Shown one piece after another: positions 7,807-15,314 of a stretch of DNA of 34,052 bases; the first letter of the stretch is position 1, and every line of letters begins with the position of its first letter. The stretch spans positions 1 to 34,052 of the forward strand of contig SHWR01000002.1 in the NCBI GenBank assembly GCA_009693745.1, read 5' to 3'. The position numbers and the translations under genes are program-made. The notes beneath the pieces are model-generated. The model made no database searches, had not been told where the DNA came from, and saw only the letters and a program-made list of their open reading frames with translations. Source of the DNA: Candidatus Fonsibacter sp. (GTDB taxonomy: Bacteria; Pseudomonadota; Alphaproteobacteria; Pelagibacterales; Pelagibacteraceae).

Positions 7807-8934
7807 CTATCTTTTATCTATCGGTTGAACTTTTCGATGAGGCGCTCCCGTATATTTTGAAAGAGGTCTAATTAGTCTGTTATTTTTTAATTGCTCAATT
7901 ATATGAGCGGACCATCCAGTAATTCTTGTGATTACAAAAATTGGAGTAAAGAAATCCACATCAAATCCCATTAAATAATAAGTAGGACCAGATGGAAAAT
8001 CTAGATTTGGAAATATTTTTTTTTCTTTAATCATTGTTTGTTCTAATATTTTAGAAATTTCTGGAAATTTTTTATTTTTGTAAAATTCTGCAGTTTTATA
8101 ATAATATTTAGTCATTGTAGGAACTCTTGAGTCTCCATTTTTATAAACACGATGACCAAAGCCTATAATTAAATCCTTATTTTTAATTTTATTTAAAATA
8201 TATTTTTCAGCATTTTCAGGTTCTTTAATATCAAAAAACATTTTCATAACCATTTCATTTGCCCCACCATGCAATGGTCCTTTCAAAGCACTTATGCCAC
8301 CAACTATTGCACTATAAATATCAGCAAGGGTACTTGTTATAACTCGCGATGCAAAAGTAGAGGCATTAAAACTATGTTCGGCATATAAAATTAAAGATAC
8401 ATTAAATGCTTTAACAACATCTTTGCTTGGAACTTTTCCAAAGCACATATGAAAGAAGTTTTCACTAAAGGTTAAATTTTTCTTTGGATCTACTATGTCC
8501 AATCCTTTTCTTGTTCTAAAATTTGCAGCAACTGCTGTTGGAGTTTTCGCAAAAATTTTTATAAACTTGTCATAATTAGCTTCGATTGTATTTGTTGCAG
8601 TTTCAGAGTCTTCTAAACCTAAATGACTAACAGAAGTTCTAGTTGTATCCATTGGATGTGCATTTTTTGGATAGTTTTGAATAATTTTCTTTAAATTAGA
8701 ACTAATTTCTCTATTGTTTCTCTCTTCTTCTTGAAATTTAGTTAGTTGTGAGTTGTTAGGTAGCTCTCCATTTAATAATAAGTAAGCAACTTCTTCAAAT
8801 GTGCATACTTCAGCAAGATCTTGAACGGCATAACCTCTATAGGTTAATGAATTAATATCCGGCATTACTTCTGAAATTTTGGTTTCGTCAGCAATAACGC
8901 CAACTAAACCTTTCTTAATCTCAGTCTCAGCCAT
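7807..8934 (-). CDS. prpC: 2-methylcitrate synthase / citrate synthase family
   Basis: This 375-residue citrate synthase family protein starts KKGLVGVIADETKIS...LTYRGY, the short-form pattern seen in 2-methylcitrate synthases. Catalytic residues are visible: His222 in LHGGANE, His261 in GFGHRVYKNGDSR and Asp312 in FPNLDFPSG. It would condense propionyl-CoA (and often acetyl-CoA) with oxaloacetate. The assignment as PrpC rather than housekeeping GltA rests on length (GltA is about 430) and on prpB lying directly upstream, with 2 bp between prpB stop and prpC start. A dual citrate/methylcitrate synthase remains possible. No prpD (methylcitrate dehydratase) is in the window. Confidence 0.88.
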   Translation of the reverse strand: MAETEIKKGLVGVIADETKISEVMPDINSLTYRGYAVQDLAEVCTFEEVAYLLLNGELPNNSQLTKFQEEERNNREISSNLKKIIQNYPKNAHPMDTTRTSVSHLGLEDSETATNTIEANYDKFIKIFAKTPTAVAANFRTRKGLDIVDPKKNLTFSENFFHMCFGKVPSKDVVKAFNVSLILYAEHSFNASTFASRVITSTLADIYSAIVGGISALKGPLHGGANEMVMKMFFDIKEPENAEKYILNKIKNKDLIIGFGHRVYKNGDSRVPTMTKYYYKTAEFYKNKKFPEISKILEQTMIKEKKIFPNLDFPSGPTYYLMGFDVDFFTPIFVITRITGWSAHIIEQLKNNRLIRPLSKYTGAPHRKVQPIDKR

Positions 8935-8936
8935 TA

Positions 8937-9842
8937 TTATTCATGTCCTTTTTTAGAAAACTTAAAAACTGAACTATCGAATTCGCTATATTTTTCATAA
9001 TTAATTAGTTCATATAATCGTTTTCTAGTCTGCATTTTATTAATCACATTATTTTGATGACCGTCTTTGAAGATTTGCCTTAGTCCGTCCTCAACATTTT
9101 TTAATGCTAATCTTTGCGTTGTTACTGGATAAATAACTAAATTATAGCCAAGATTATTAAGTTGTTTAACAGAAAGTAATTTTGATTTCCCAAATTCAGT
9201 CATGTTAGCAAGCAAATAAGCTTTTGTGGCTTTTCTGATTTTCTCAAATTCTTTTTCATCCTTTAAAGCTTCAGGAAAAATCATATCTGCGCCTGCATCA
9301 ACATAAGCTTTTATTCTTGAAATTGTTTTATCTAAGCCTTCAATAGCGTTAGCATCAGTTCTTGCTATAATTAAAAAATTTTTATCTTTTCTAGCTTTTA
9401 CTGCTGATTTAATTTTTTTAATCATTTCATTTGTACTCACAACGTCCTTATTATCTAAATGACCACATCTTTTAGGATTAACCTGATCCTCAATATGGCA
9501 GCCTGAAATTCCAAAATTTTCAAATGTTTCAATTGTTCGTGTACAATTCATAGGCTCACCAAATCCAGTATCAGCATCAACAATGGAAGGTAAATTTGTA
9601 ACTCGCGCAATTTGTTCAGCTCTATAAGAAACCTCCGTTAGAGTTGTAAGTCCAATATCAGGAATTCCCAAATCATTAGCCAAAACAGCACCTGATACAT
9701 AAACGCCATCATAACCAATTTCTTCAATTAATTTTGCAATCAAAGGACTATAAGCTCCTGGAAAGCGAATAATTTTTCCGTTTTTTAATTTTTTTTGTAA
9801 GTCAGCTCTTTTTTCTGTAGGTGTTTTTTTTACAAAATACAT
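8937..9842 (-). CDS. prpB: 2-methylisocitrate lyase
   Basis: This 301-residue member of the isocitrate lyase/PEP mutase superfamily cleaves 2-methylisocitrate to pyruvate and succinate, the last step of the methylcitrate cycle. Evidence includes the metal-binding SIVDADTGFGEP (Asp89, Asp91), the family-defining KRCGH loop (124-128, catalytic Cys126) and HIEDQ just before it. Length and the KRCGH loop favour methylisocitrate lyase over oxaloacetate decarboxylase or PEP mutase. It lies between a gph-like phosphatase (2 bp upstream) and prpC (2 bp downstream), all minus strand, forming a tight three-gene unit. The partner prpC makes the propionate role likely. Confidence 0.92.
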   Translation of the reverse strand: MYFVKKTPTEKRADLQKKLKNGKIIRFPGAYSPLIAKLIEEIGYDGVYVSGAVLANDLGIPDIGLTTLTEVSYRAEQIARVTNLPSIVDADTGFGEPMNCTRTIETFENFGISGCHIEDQVNPKRCGHLDNKDVVSTNEMIKKIKSAVKARKDKNFLIIARTDANAIEGLDKTISRIKAYVDAGADMIFPEALKDEKEFEKIRKATKAYLLANMTEFGKSKLLSVKQLNNLGYNLVIYPVTTQRLALKNVEDGLRQIFKDGHQNNVINKMQTRKRLYELINYEKYSEFDSSVFKFSKKGHE

Positions 9843-9844
9843 AA

Positions 9845-10516
9845 TTAACTTATAAACTTTATTTTTGATAATATTCCATTCATTTCAGTAAAGTCATTAA
9901 TAAAATGATTATGATAAATACTATTTTGATCTTTCTCAGTGTAGCCACCTTTTACTAAAATAAAATGTACTTTTGCTACTCTTGCTGTTTCAGCGTCAGT
10001 TTCACTATCACCAACCATTATGCTATCTTCTTTTTTAACATCTAATATTTCTAATATATTTGTTAAATGTCTTGGATCTGGTTTTTTGTACTCAAAAGTA
10101 TCTGCTCCTGCAATGTAATCAAAAAATTCAATAAGTTTAATTTCTTTAAGGAGTTTTTTAGCCAAAGATTCCATTTTATTTGTGCAAATAGCAAAATTAA
10201 TATTTTGGGATTTTCCCCAAGCTAGAAACTCATTAACTCCTTTAATAATTTTTGATTTTTTTGAAATATTTTCTCTATAATAATTTATAAATTCTTCAGT
10301 CATTTTTTTGTGAATATTTATATCGTAATTTTTTTTTTCTTCTTTTAAAGATTTTAAAATCAAATTAGAGGCACCTCTGCCAGCTAAATGACGTATGTCT
10401 GAAATTGGTTTTTGCTGATATCCAAATTTTTTCATTACATAGTTATGGGCATCCATTAAGTCTGGCGCCGAATCTACAAGAGTCCCGTCTAGGTCAAAAA
10501 CTATTGCTTTACTCAT
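9845..10516 (-). CDS. gph: HAD-family phosphatase, phosphoglycolate phosphatase-like
   Basis: This 223-residue HAD hydrolase has all four motifs. FDLDGTLVDSAPD is motif I (nucleophile Asp8). FAICTNK is motif II. YKKPDPRHL is motif III. IMVGDSETDAETARVA is motif IV. The helical cap (LAGRGASNLILKSL) is of the Gph/PgmB type. The likely substrate is 2-phosphoglycolate, made during DNA 3'-end repair and from RuBisCO-type chemistry. HAD specificity is hard to predict, so other small phosphate esters are possible. It is the first gene of the minus-strand gph-prpB-prpC unit and is divergent from glmU across 129 bp. Confidence 0.85.
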   Translation of the reverse strand: MSKAIVFDLDGTLVDSAPDLMDAHNYVMKKFGYQQKPISDIRHLAGRGASNLILKSLKEEKKNYDINIHKKMTEEFINYYRENISKKSKIIKGVNEFLAWGKSQNINFAICTNKMESLAKKLLKEIKLIEFFDYIAGADTFEYKKPDPRHLTNILEILDVKKEDSIMVGDSETDAETARVAKVHFILVKGGYTEKDQNSIYHNHFINDFTEMNGILSKIKFIS

Positions 10517-10553
10517 AAATTAATTAAAAAAATTAGTAGTTAAAGAAATAATT

Positions 10554-10583
10554 TGTGAGTTAAAATATCAAAATCATTAATAT
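10554..10583 (+). promoter_or_regulatory. Candidate promoter for the glmU-glmS transcript
   Basis: TTGTGA (10554-10559) and TAATAT (10578-10583) are separated by 18 bp in the divergent gph/glmU gap. If used, transcription would begin near 10590, just before the inverted repeat at 10594-10637. This is a hexamer match by eye only, in very AT-rich DNA. Confidence 0.3.
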
Positions 10584-10593
10584 ATTAACATTG

Positions 10594-10637
10594 TTCAAAT
10601 AGCAATAAATCATAAACCTGAATTAAAGCTATTTGAA
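10594..10637 (+). promoter_or_regulatory. Perfect 10-bp inverted repeat in the glmU leader
   Basis: TTCAAATAGC (10594-10603) and GCTATTTGAA (10628-10637) are exact reverse complements, separated by a 24-base spacer. The right arm ends 8 bases before the glmU ATG, and no Shine-Dalgarno sequence is visible there. As RNA it would form a hairpin next to the start codon; as DNA it could be an operator. No terminator-like T run follows. Confidence 0.4.
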
Positions 10638-10645
10638 ATTTAATT

Positions 10646-11257
10646 ATGATTGAATCAAAAGAATTATTACAAAATAAAATTAAAAGATTTGCGATTAAAA
10701 AAGGAGTTAAATTAATTTCTCCAGACTCAATTTATTTGTCATCAGATACTAAGTTTGGAAAGAATGTATTAATTGAACCCTTTGTTGTCATCGGTAAGGG
10801 CGTTAAAATTGGAAATAATGTTAAAATTTTAAGTTTTTCATATATAGAAAAAACAAAAATTGCAAACAATATAACGATTGGACCATTTGCAAGATTAAGA
10901 CTAGATACAATCTTAGAGGATAATTCTAAAGTTGGAAATTTTGTTGAAATTAAAAAATCTAGAGTTGGAAAAAATTCTAAAATTAATCATTTAAGTTACA
11001 TTGGAGATTCAGTTTTAGGAAAAAATGTTAATGTTGGCGCCGGAACAATCACTTGTAATTATGATGGCACAAATAAATATAAAACTAAAATTTTAGACAA
11101 TGCTTTTATTGGATCAAACACTTCTTTAGTTGCCCCGTTAAAAATAGGAAAAAATACAGTTATCGGAGCAGGTTCTACTATTACTAAAGATGTAAAAGAT
11201 AACACTCTCGCTTTAAGTAGAATTTCTCAAAGAGAATTTAGAAAAAGAAAAAAATAA
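10646..11257 (+). CDS. glmU: Glucosamine-1-phosphate acetyltransferase (GlmU C-terminal domain only)
   Basis: This 203-residue left-handed beta-helix protein matches GlmU from about E. coli residue 249 onward. The E. coli acetyltransferase residues map directly: Arg333 to Arg85, Lys351 to Lys103, His363 to His115, Tyr366 to Tyr118, Asn377 to Asn129, Asn386 to Asn138 and Lys392 to Lys144. The blocks [26 protein letters not shown] and LALSRISQ are all intact. It should acetylate glucosamine-1-phosphate for UDP-GlcNAc synthesis. The N-terminal uridylyltransferase domain is absent: an in-frame TGA lies 9 bases before the ATG, and only 129 bp separate it from divergent gph, so the short form is not a start-choice error. 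It is followed 9 bp later by glmS, the enzyme making its precursor pathway substrate. Confidence 0.88.
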   Translation: MIESKELLQNKIKRFAIKKGVKLISPDSIYLSSDTKFGKNVLIEPFVVIGKGVKIGNNVKILSFSYIEKTKIANNITIGPFARLRLDTILEDNSKVGNFVEIKKSRVGKNSKINHLSYIGDSVLGKNVNVGAGTITCNYDGTNKYKTKILDNAFIGSNTSLVAPLKIGKNTVIGAGSTITKDVKDNTLALSRISQREFRKRKK

Positions 11258-11266
11258 AAATATTTT

Positions 11267-13087
11267 ATGTGCGGTATTATTGGTATTGCTAGCTATAAAG
11301 ATATTTCTAAAAATATTTTAGAGTCTCTTAAAAAACTTGAATATCGAGGTTATGACTCTGCCGGGATATCGACAATTTATAATGGAGAAATTGTAGAGAG
11401 TAAATGCGCTGGTAAAGTTTCTGATTTAGAAAAATTAATTAAAAAAACAACATTATCTGGAAATATTGGAATTGGCCATGTTCGTTGGGCTACTCATGGA
11501 GCTCCAAATCAAGCAAATGCTCATCCCCATTCTTCAGAGGAAGTGTCCGTTGTTCATAATGGAATTATTGAAAATTCTGCAATTATTAAAAAAGAACTAA
11601 TAGTGAAAGGGCATATTTTTAAATCTCAAACAGATACTGAGGTTGTTACTCATCTTATTACAGAGAATTTGAGAAAAATGAATTATTTAGATTCTGTATT
11701 TGAAACTTTAAAGAAATTAGAAGGAAGTTTTGCATTAGGAATTATTTTTAAAAAATTTAATAATTTAATTGTAGGAGCAAGAAGAGGTAGTCCACTAGTT
11801 GTTGGTTATACTGATAAAGAAAAATATATTGGATCAGATTCTTATGCTTTAAATTCTATGACAAAAGAAGTTTCTTATCTCGATGATGGGGATGTGTGTG
11901 TATTAACTAAAGATAAAATTGAATTTTTTGATAAAAATAACAAAAAAATTGAAAAAAAAATATATAAATTAGTTAATGATGATGGAGTTTATAATAAAGG
12001 TAATTTTAAAGATTTCATGTCAAAAGAAATCTTTGAACAACCAGAAGTTATTAAAAAATGTATTAATGAATATCTCGATAAAATAAGAAAAGAGATTAAT
12101 ATAGTTAATTTTCCAGTTGATCCAAAAAAAATTATAAAAGTTAACTTAATAGGCTGTGGAACAGCATATCACGCATGTGTAGTTGGCAAGTATTGGTTTG
12201 AAGAGTTTACTAATTTAGATGTGAGCGTAGATGTTGCTTCAGAATTTAGATATAGGAATATTAAAATAAAAAAAAATGAACTTTATATTTTTGTTTCTCA
12301 ATCAGGAGAAACTGCAGATATAATTGCAGCTTTAGATTTTTGTAAAAAAAGAGGAGCAAAAACTTGCTCTATTGTAAATGTTACTGAAAGCTCATTATCA
12401 AGATTATCAGATTTAGTTTTGCCAATTCATGTTGGACCAGAAGTTGGCGTTGCTTCAACAAAAGCTTTTACAGGACAGATTTTAGTTCTTTTGTTATTTA
12501 TTTTAAAAATAGCAAGAATTAGAGATGAAATAAAAAAAAAGGAATATTTAAATATTATTACGGATCTAGAAAATATTCATTCTAATATTGAATTAATCTT
12601 AAAAAAAAAAAAATTAATTGAAGATTTGGCAGTAGATTTTTTAGATATAAAAGGTTCAATGTTTTTAGGCAGAGGACTTTCATATCCAATTGCATTAGAA
12701 GGGGCCCTTAAATTTAAAGAACTTACTTATCTGCATGCTGAGGGTTATCCAGCAGGAGAAATGAAGCATGGTCCTTTAGCTCTAGTTGAAAATGGAATAC
12801 CAGTTATTGTTGTTGCGCCAAGAGATAGATTTTATGAAAAAACAATTTCAAATATGCAGGAAGTTATTGCACGAGGAGGGAAAATTTTATTAATTTCTGA
12901 TCATGAAGATGATAGTGCTACTAGTGAAAACATTTGGTCAGAAATCAGAATTCCAAAAATTCATAAATTTCTTTCTCCTTTTTTAACGAATATTCCTTTA
13001 CAACTACTTGCTTATTATGTTGCTTTAAAAAAAGGTAACGACATAGATAGGCCAAGAAATTTAGCCAAATCTGTTACGGTTGAATAA
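11267..13087 (+). CDS. glmS: Glutamine-fructose-6-phosphate aminotransferase (isomerizing)
   Basis: This 606-residue enzyme converts fructose-6-phosphate and glutamine to glucosamine-6-phosphate, the entry step to UDP-GlcNAc, peptidoglycan and LPS. MCGIIGIA supplies the N-terminal nucleophile Cys2 after Met removal. The glutaminase domain continues with GHVRWATHGAPNQANAHPH and VVHNGIIEN. Two SIS domains follow (SQSGETADIIAALDF and the segment around GRGLSYPIALEGALKFKE). The C-terminus ends in the invariant AKSVTVE. It starts 9 bp after the GlmU acetyltransferase stop, so the two amino-sugar genes are probably co-transcribed. No glmS ribozyme-like leader is present; the short spacer excludes it. 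Confidence 0.97.
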   Translation: MCGIIGIASYKDISKNILESLKKLEYRGYDSAGISTIYNGEIVESKCAGKVSDLEKLIKKTTLSGNIGIGHVRWATHGAPNQANAHPHSSEEVSVVHNGIIENSAIIKKELIVKGHIFKSQTDTEVVTHLITENLRKMNYLDSVFETLKKLEGSFALGIIFKKFNNLIVGARRGSPLVVGYTDKEKYIGSDSYALNSMTKEVSYLDDGDVCVLTKDKIEFFDKNNKKIEKKIYKLVNDDGVYNKGNFKDFMSKEIFEQPEVIKKCINEYLDKIRKEINIVNFPVDPKKIIKVNLIGCGTAYHACVVGKYWFEEFTNLDVSVDVASEFRYRNIKIKKNELYIFVSQSGETADIIAALDFCKKRGAKTCSIVNVTESSLSRLSDLVLPIHVGPEVGVASTKAFTGQILVLLLFILKIARIRDEIKKKEYLNIITDLENIHSNIELILKKKKLIEDLAVDFLDIKGSMFLGRGLSYPIALEGALKFKELTYLHAEGYPAGEMKHGPLALVENGIPVIVVAPRDRFYEKTISNMQEVIARGGKILLISDHEDDSATSENIWSEIRIPKIHKFLSPFLTNIPLQLLAYYVALKKGNDIDRPRNLAKSVTVE

Positions 13088-13094
13088 TTTATTC

Positions 13095-13123
13095 TTGTAC
13101 GCTTAGAATACTCTATATATATA
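13095..13123 (+). promoter_or_regulatory. Candidate promoter ahead of aroG
   Basis: TTGTAC (13095-13100) and TATATA (13118-13123) have a 17-bp spacer; an alternative TATACT at 13120-13125 gives 19 bp. Transcription would start within a few bases of the ATG at 13137, giving a very short leader. An AGG at 13128-13130 could serve as a minimal ribosome site. Tentative. Confidence 0.3.
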
Positions 13124-13136
13124 CTGTAGGTTGAAT

Positions 13137-14513
13137 ATGAAAAATTGGAAATCAAATTCTTGGAGAGCAAAAACTGCAAAGCATTTACCTGTTTATGAAA
13201 ACGAAGGTAAATTGAATCAGGTTTTGAAGGAGATTTCAAAATTTCCTCCGCTTGTTTTTGCAGGAGAGACGCGCACACTTAAACATATGTTAGGAGAAGT
13301 GAGTGAAGGAAAAGCTTTTTTATTTCAAGGGGGTGATTGTGCTGAGAGTTTTGAAGAATTTCATCCAGATAATATTAGAGATTTATTTAAAGTTATTTTA
13401 CAGGTTTCCTTAATACTTACTGTTTCATCGCATTTACCAATAGTAAAAATAGGTAGAGTTGCAGGCCAATTCTCTAAACCAAGAAGCTCTTCCACAGAAA
13501 TTATAAATGGAAAAGAGCTTCCCAGTTATTTAGGAGATAACATTAACGGTATGAAATTTGATGAGCAGTCTAGAAAACCAGACCCTATAAGATTATTAAA
13601 ATCTTACTCACAATCTGCTGCAACATTAAATTTATTAAGAGCATTTTCTCAAGGGGGCTTTGCTGACTTAAGCAAAGTTCACTTATGGAATATGGACTTT
13701 GTAAATAAGAGTGCTGATAAAAAATTTAAAGAGATTCAAAATAAAGTCATGGAAGCTTTAAATTTTATGCATGCTTGTGGTATAACTATTGAGCAAAATA
13801 GAAGACTAAGAACTGTTAATTTTTACACAAGTCATGAGGCTTTGCATCTTCCCTATGAAGAAGCAATGACACGAGTAGATTCAACTACAGGAGAACATCA
13901 CGATACTTCAGCACATTTTTTATGGATTGGAGATCGTACTAGACAAATAGATGGCGCGCACGTGGAATTTTGTAGAGGAATTAAAAATCCAATAGGAATT
14001 AAATGCGGACCCACTTTAGATCCAAAAGAATTAATTAAGTTAATTGAAGTTTTAAATCCAGATGATGAAGCTGGAAGGATAACTTTAATAGCTAGATTTG
14101 GACATGATAAAGTTGAAAAGTTTTTACCAAAACTTATTCAGGCTGTTAAAAAATCAAATAAAAAAGTAATCTGGTCGTGCGACCCTATGCACGGTAATAC
14201 CATTAAATCTATTACTGGATTTAAAACTAGACCATTCAAAGATATAATTTCAGAAGTAAAAAGTTTCTTTGATGTTCATCAAGGAGAGGGAACTTATGCT
14301 GGAGGACTTCATATTGAAATGACAGGAAAAAATGTCACAGAATGTATTGGAGGCGCACAAAATATTACTGATAAAGATCTATCAAGCAGATACCATACAC
14401 ATTGCGATCCTAGATTGAATGCAAATCAAGCTATTGAGTTGGCTTTCCTAATTTCTGAAGAAATTAAGAAAAATTCTAAATATTCAATAAATTCTATTAG
14501 AAAAGCTTCTTAA
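13137..14513 (+). CDS. aroG: Class II 3-deoxy-7-phosphoheptulonate (DAHP) synthase
   Basis: This 458-residue enzyme condenses PEP and erythrose-4-phosphate to DAHP, the first step of the shikimate pathway. It is the plant-type (class II) family, seen from WKSNSWRAKTAKHLPVY, LFQGGDCAESFEEF (metal-binding Cys), KIGRVAGQFSKPRSS, LWIGDRTRQIDGAHVEF and WSCDPMHGN. The class I (E. coli AroG) fold has a different sequence altogether. The ORF track starts at a TTG (13131), but ATG 13137 is preceded by AGG with 6-base spacing and gives the conserved MKNWKSNSW start. Some class II enzymes sit in secondary-metabolite clusters, but the housekeeping neighbours here argue for a primary role. Plus-strand neighbours are glmS and nadE. 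Confidence 0.95.
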   Translation: MKNWKSNSWRAKTAKHLPVYENEGKLNQVLKEISKFPPLVFAGETRTLKHMLGEVSEGKAFLFQGGDCAESFEEFHPDNIRDLFKVILQVSLILTVSSHLPIVKIGRVAGQFSKPRSSSTEIINGKELPSYLGDNINGMKFDEQSRKPDPIRLLKSYSQSAATLNLLRAFSQGGFADLSKVHLWNMDFVNKSADKKFKEIQNKVMEALNFMHACGITIEQNRRLRTVNFYTSHEALHLPYEEAMTRVDSTTGEHHDTSAHFLWIGDRTRQIDGAHVEFCRGIKNPIGIKCGPTLDPKELIKLIEVLNPDDEAGRITLIARFGHDKVEKFLPKLIQAVKKSNKKVIWSCDPMHGNTIKSITGFKTRPFKDIISEVKSFFDVHQGEGTYAGGLHIEMTGKNVTECIGGAQNITDKDLSSRYHTHCDPRLNANQAIELAFLISEEIKKNSKYSINSIRKAS

Positions 14514-14537
14514 AAATTATTATTTAATAATTTTTTT
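14512..14537 (+). terminator. AT-only hairpin with T tract after aroG
   Basis: AAAAATTATTA (14512-14522) and TAATAATTTTT (14525-14535) are perfect complements across a 2-base spacer and run into further T's. It begins within the aroG stop codon. The stem is entirely A-T, so it is weak and may occur by chance in this composition. Confidence 0.25.
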
Positions 14538-14570
14538 GCATCAAACATAAAAAAAAGTAAAAACATTATA

Positions 14571-15314
14571 ATGAAAGCAGCAGAGAGAATTCAATTTATT
14601 AAAAACTGGATTAAAAACTATTGTAATTCAATGGAAAAAAAACCTGACAGCTTAGTAGTTGGGGTTTCCGGAGGAATTGATTCTGCGGTAGTGAGTACTA
14701 TTTCTGCAATGACAGGAATGAGAGTTAAAGCTTTGTCTATGCCAATTAGGCAATTAAAATTTCAAGATGATTTAAGCAAAGCTCATTTAAAATGGTTAAA
14801 GAGTAAATTTTCTAATGTTGATGAAGTAATTATTAATTTAGATGAAGTCTTTAACAGTTTTGAAAAAACAATGGGGCAATTTAATAATGAACATGCTTTT
14901 GCAAATTCTAAAGCAAGATTACGAATGGCTACTCTTTATCAAGTAGCGGGTGCAAATAATGGAATTGTTGTTGGAACTGGAAATAAAATAGAGGATTTTG
15001 GAGTAGGTTTTTATACAAAATATGGTGACGGTGGAGTTGATATTTCTCCGATTGCAGATTGTTTAAAATCACAAGTATGGGAAATGGGTAAAGAACTTAA
15101 TATATTAAATGATATTATCATCGCAGCACCTACAGATGGGTTATGGACTGACGGAAGAACTGATGAAAGTCAATTAGGAATGTCCTATGAAGATTTAGAA
15201 AAAGTTATGATTAATCCAAAAGACAAAAATTATGAAAAATATTTCAAAATTAGGAAAAGAAATCTTCATAAAATGAATTTAATTCCGATTTGTAAATTTA
15301 ATGACAATGAATAG
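14571..15314 (+). CDS. nadE: NAD synthetase (ammonia-dependent type)
   Basis: This 247-residue ATP-pyrophosphatase converts nicotinate adenine dinucleotide to NAD. The P-loop GVSGGIDSAV (SGGIDS at 33-38) binds ATP pyrophosphate. NSKARLRMATLYQVA, GTGNKIEDFGVGFYTKYGDGGVDISPI and the IIAAPTDGLWTDGRTDE segment are family hallmarks for substrate and adenylate binding. It lacks the N-terminal nitrilase-type glutaminase domain, so it should use ammonia directly. A separate ammonia source or unseen amidotransferase partner would be needed for glutamine use. The 3' end overlaps the start of cysS by 14 bases, implying co-translation. Confidence 0.94.
   Translation: MKAAERIQFIKNWIKNYCNSMEKKPDSLVVGVSGGIDSAVVSTISAMTGMRVKALSMPIRQLKFQDDLSKAHLKWLKSKFSNVDEVIINLDEVFNSFEKTMGQFNNEHAFANSKARLRMATLYQVAGANNGIVVGTGNKIEDFGVGFYTKYGDGGVDISPIADCLKSQVWEMGKELNILNDIIIAAPTDGLWTDGRTDESQLGMSYEDLEKVMINPKDKNYEKYFKIRKRNLHKMNLIPICKFNDNE

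Noticed and set aside
10517-10645. Possible missing N-terminal half or frameshifted remnant of GlmU upstream of the ORF
   Set aside because: Only 129 bp separate gph and glmU, an in-frame TGA lies 9 bases before the ATG, and no frame there resembles a nucleotidyltransferase.
10594-11266. glmS ribozyme between glmU and glmS
   Set aside because: Only 9 bp separate the two genes and the hairpin lies before glmU; no ribozyme core is present.
13015-13278. 87-residue minus-strand ORF across the glmS-aroG junction
   Set aside because: It overlaps conserved coding sequence of both flanking genes, and its translation is low-complexity antisense.
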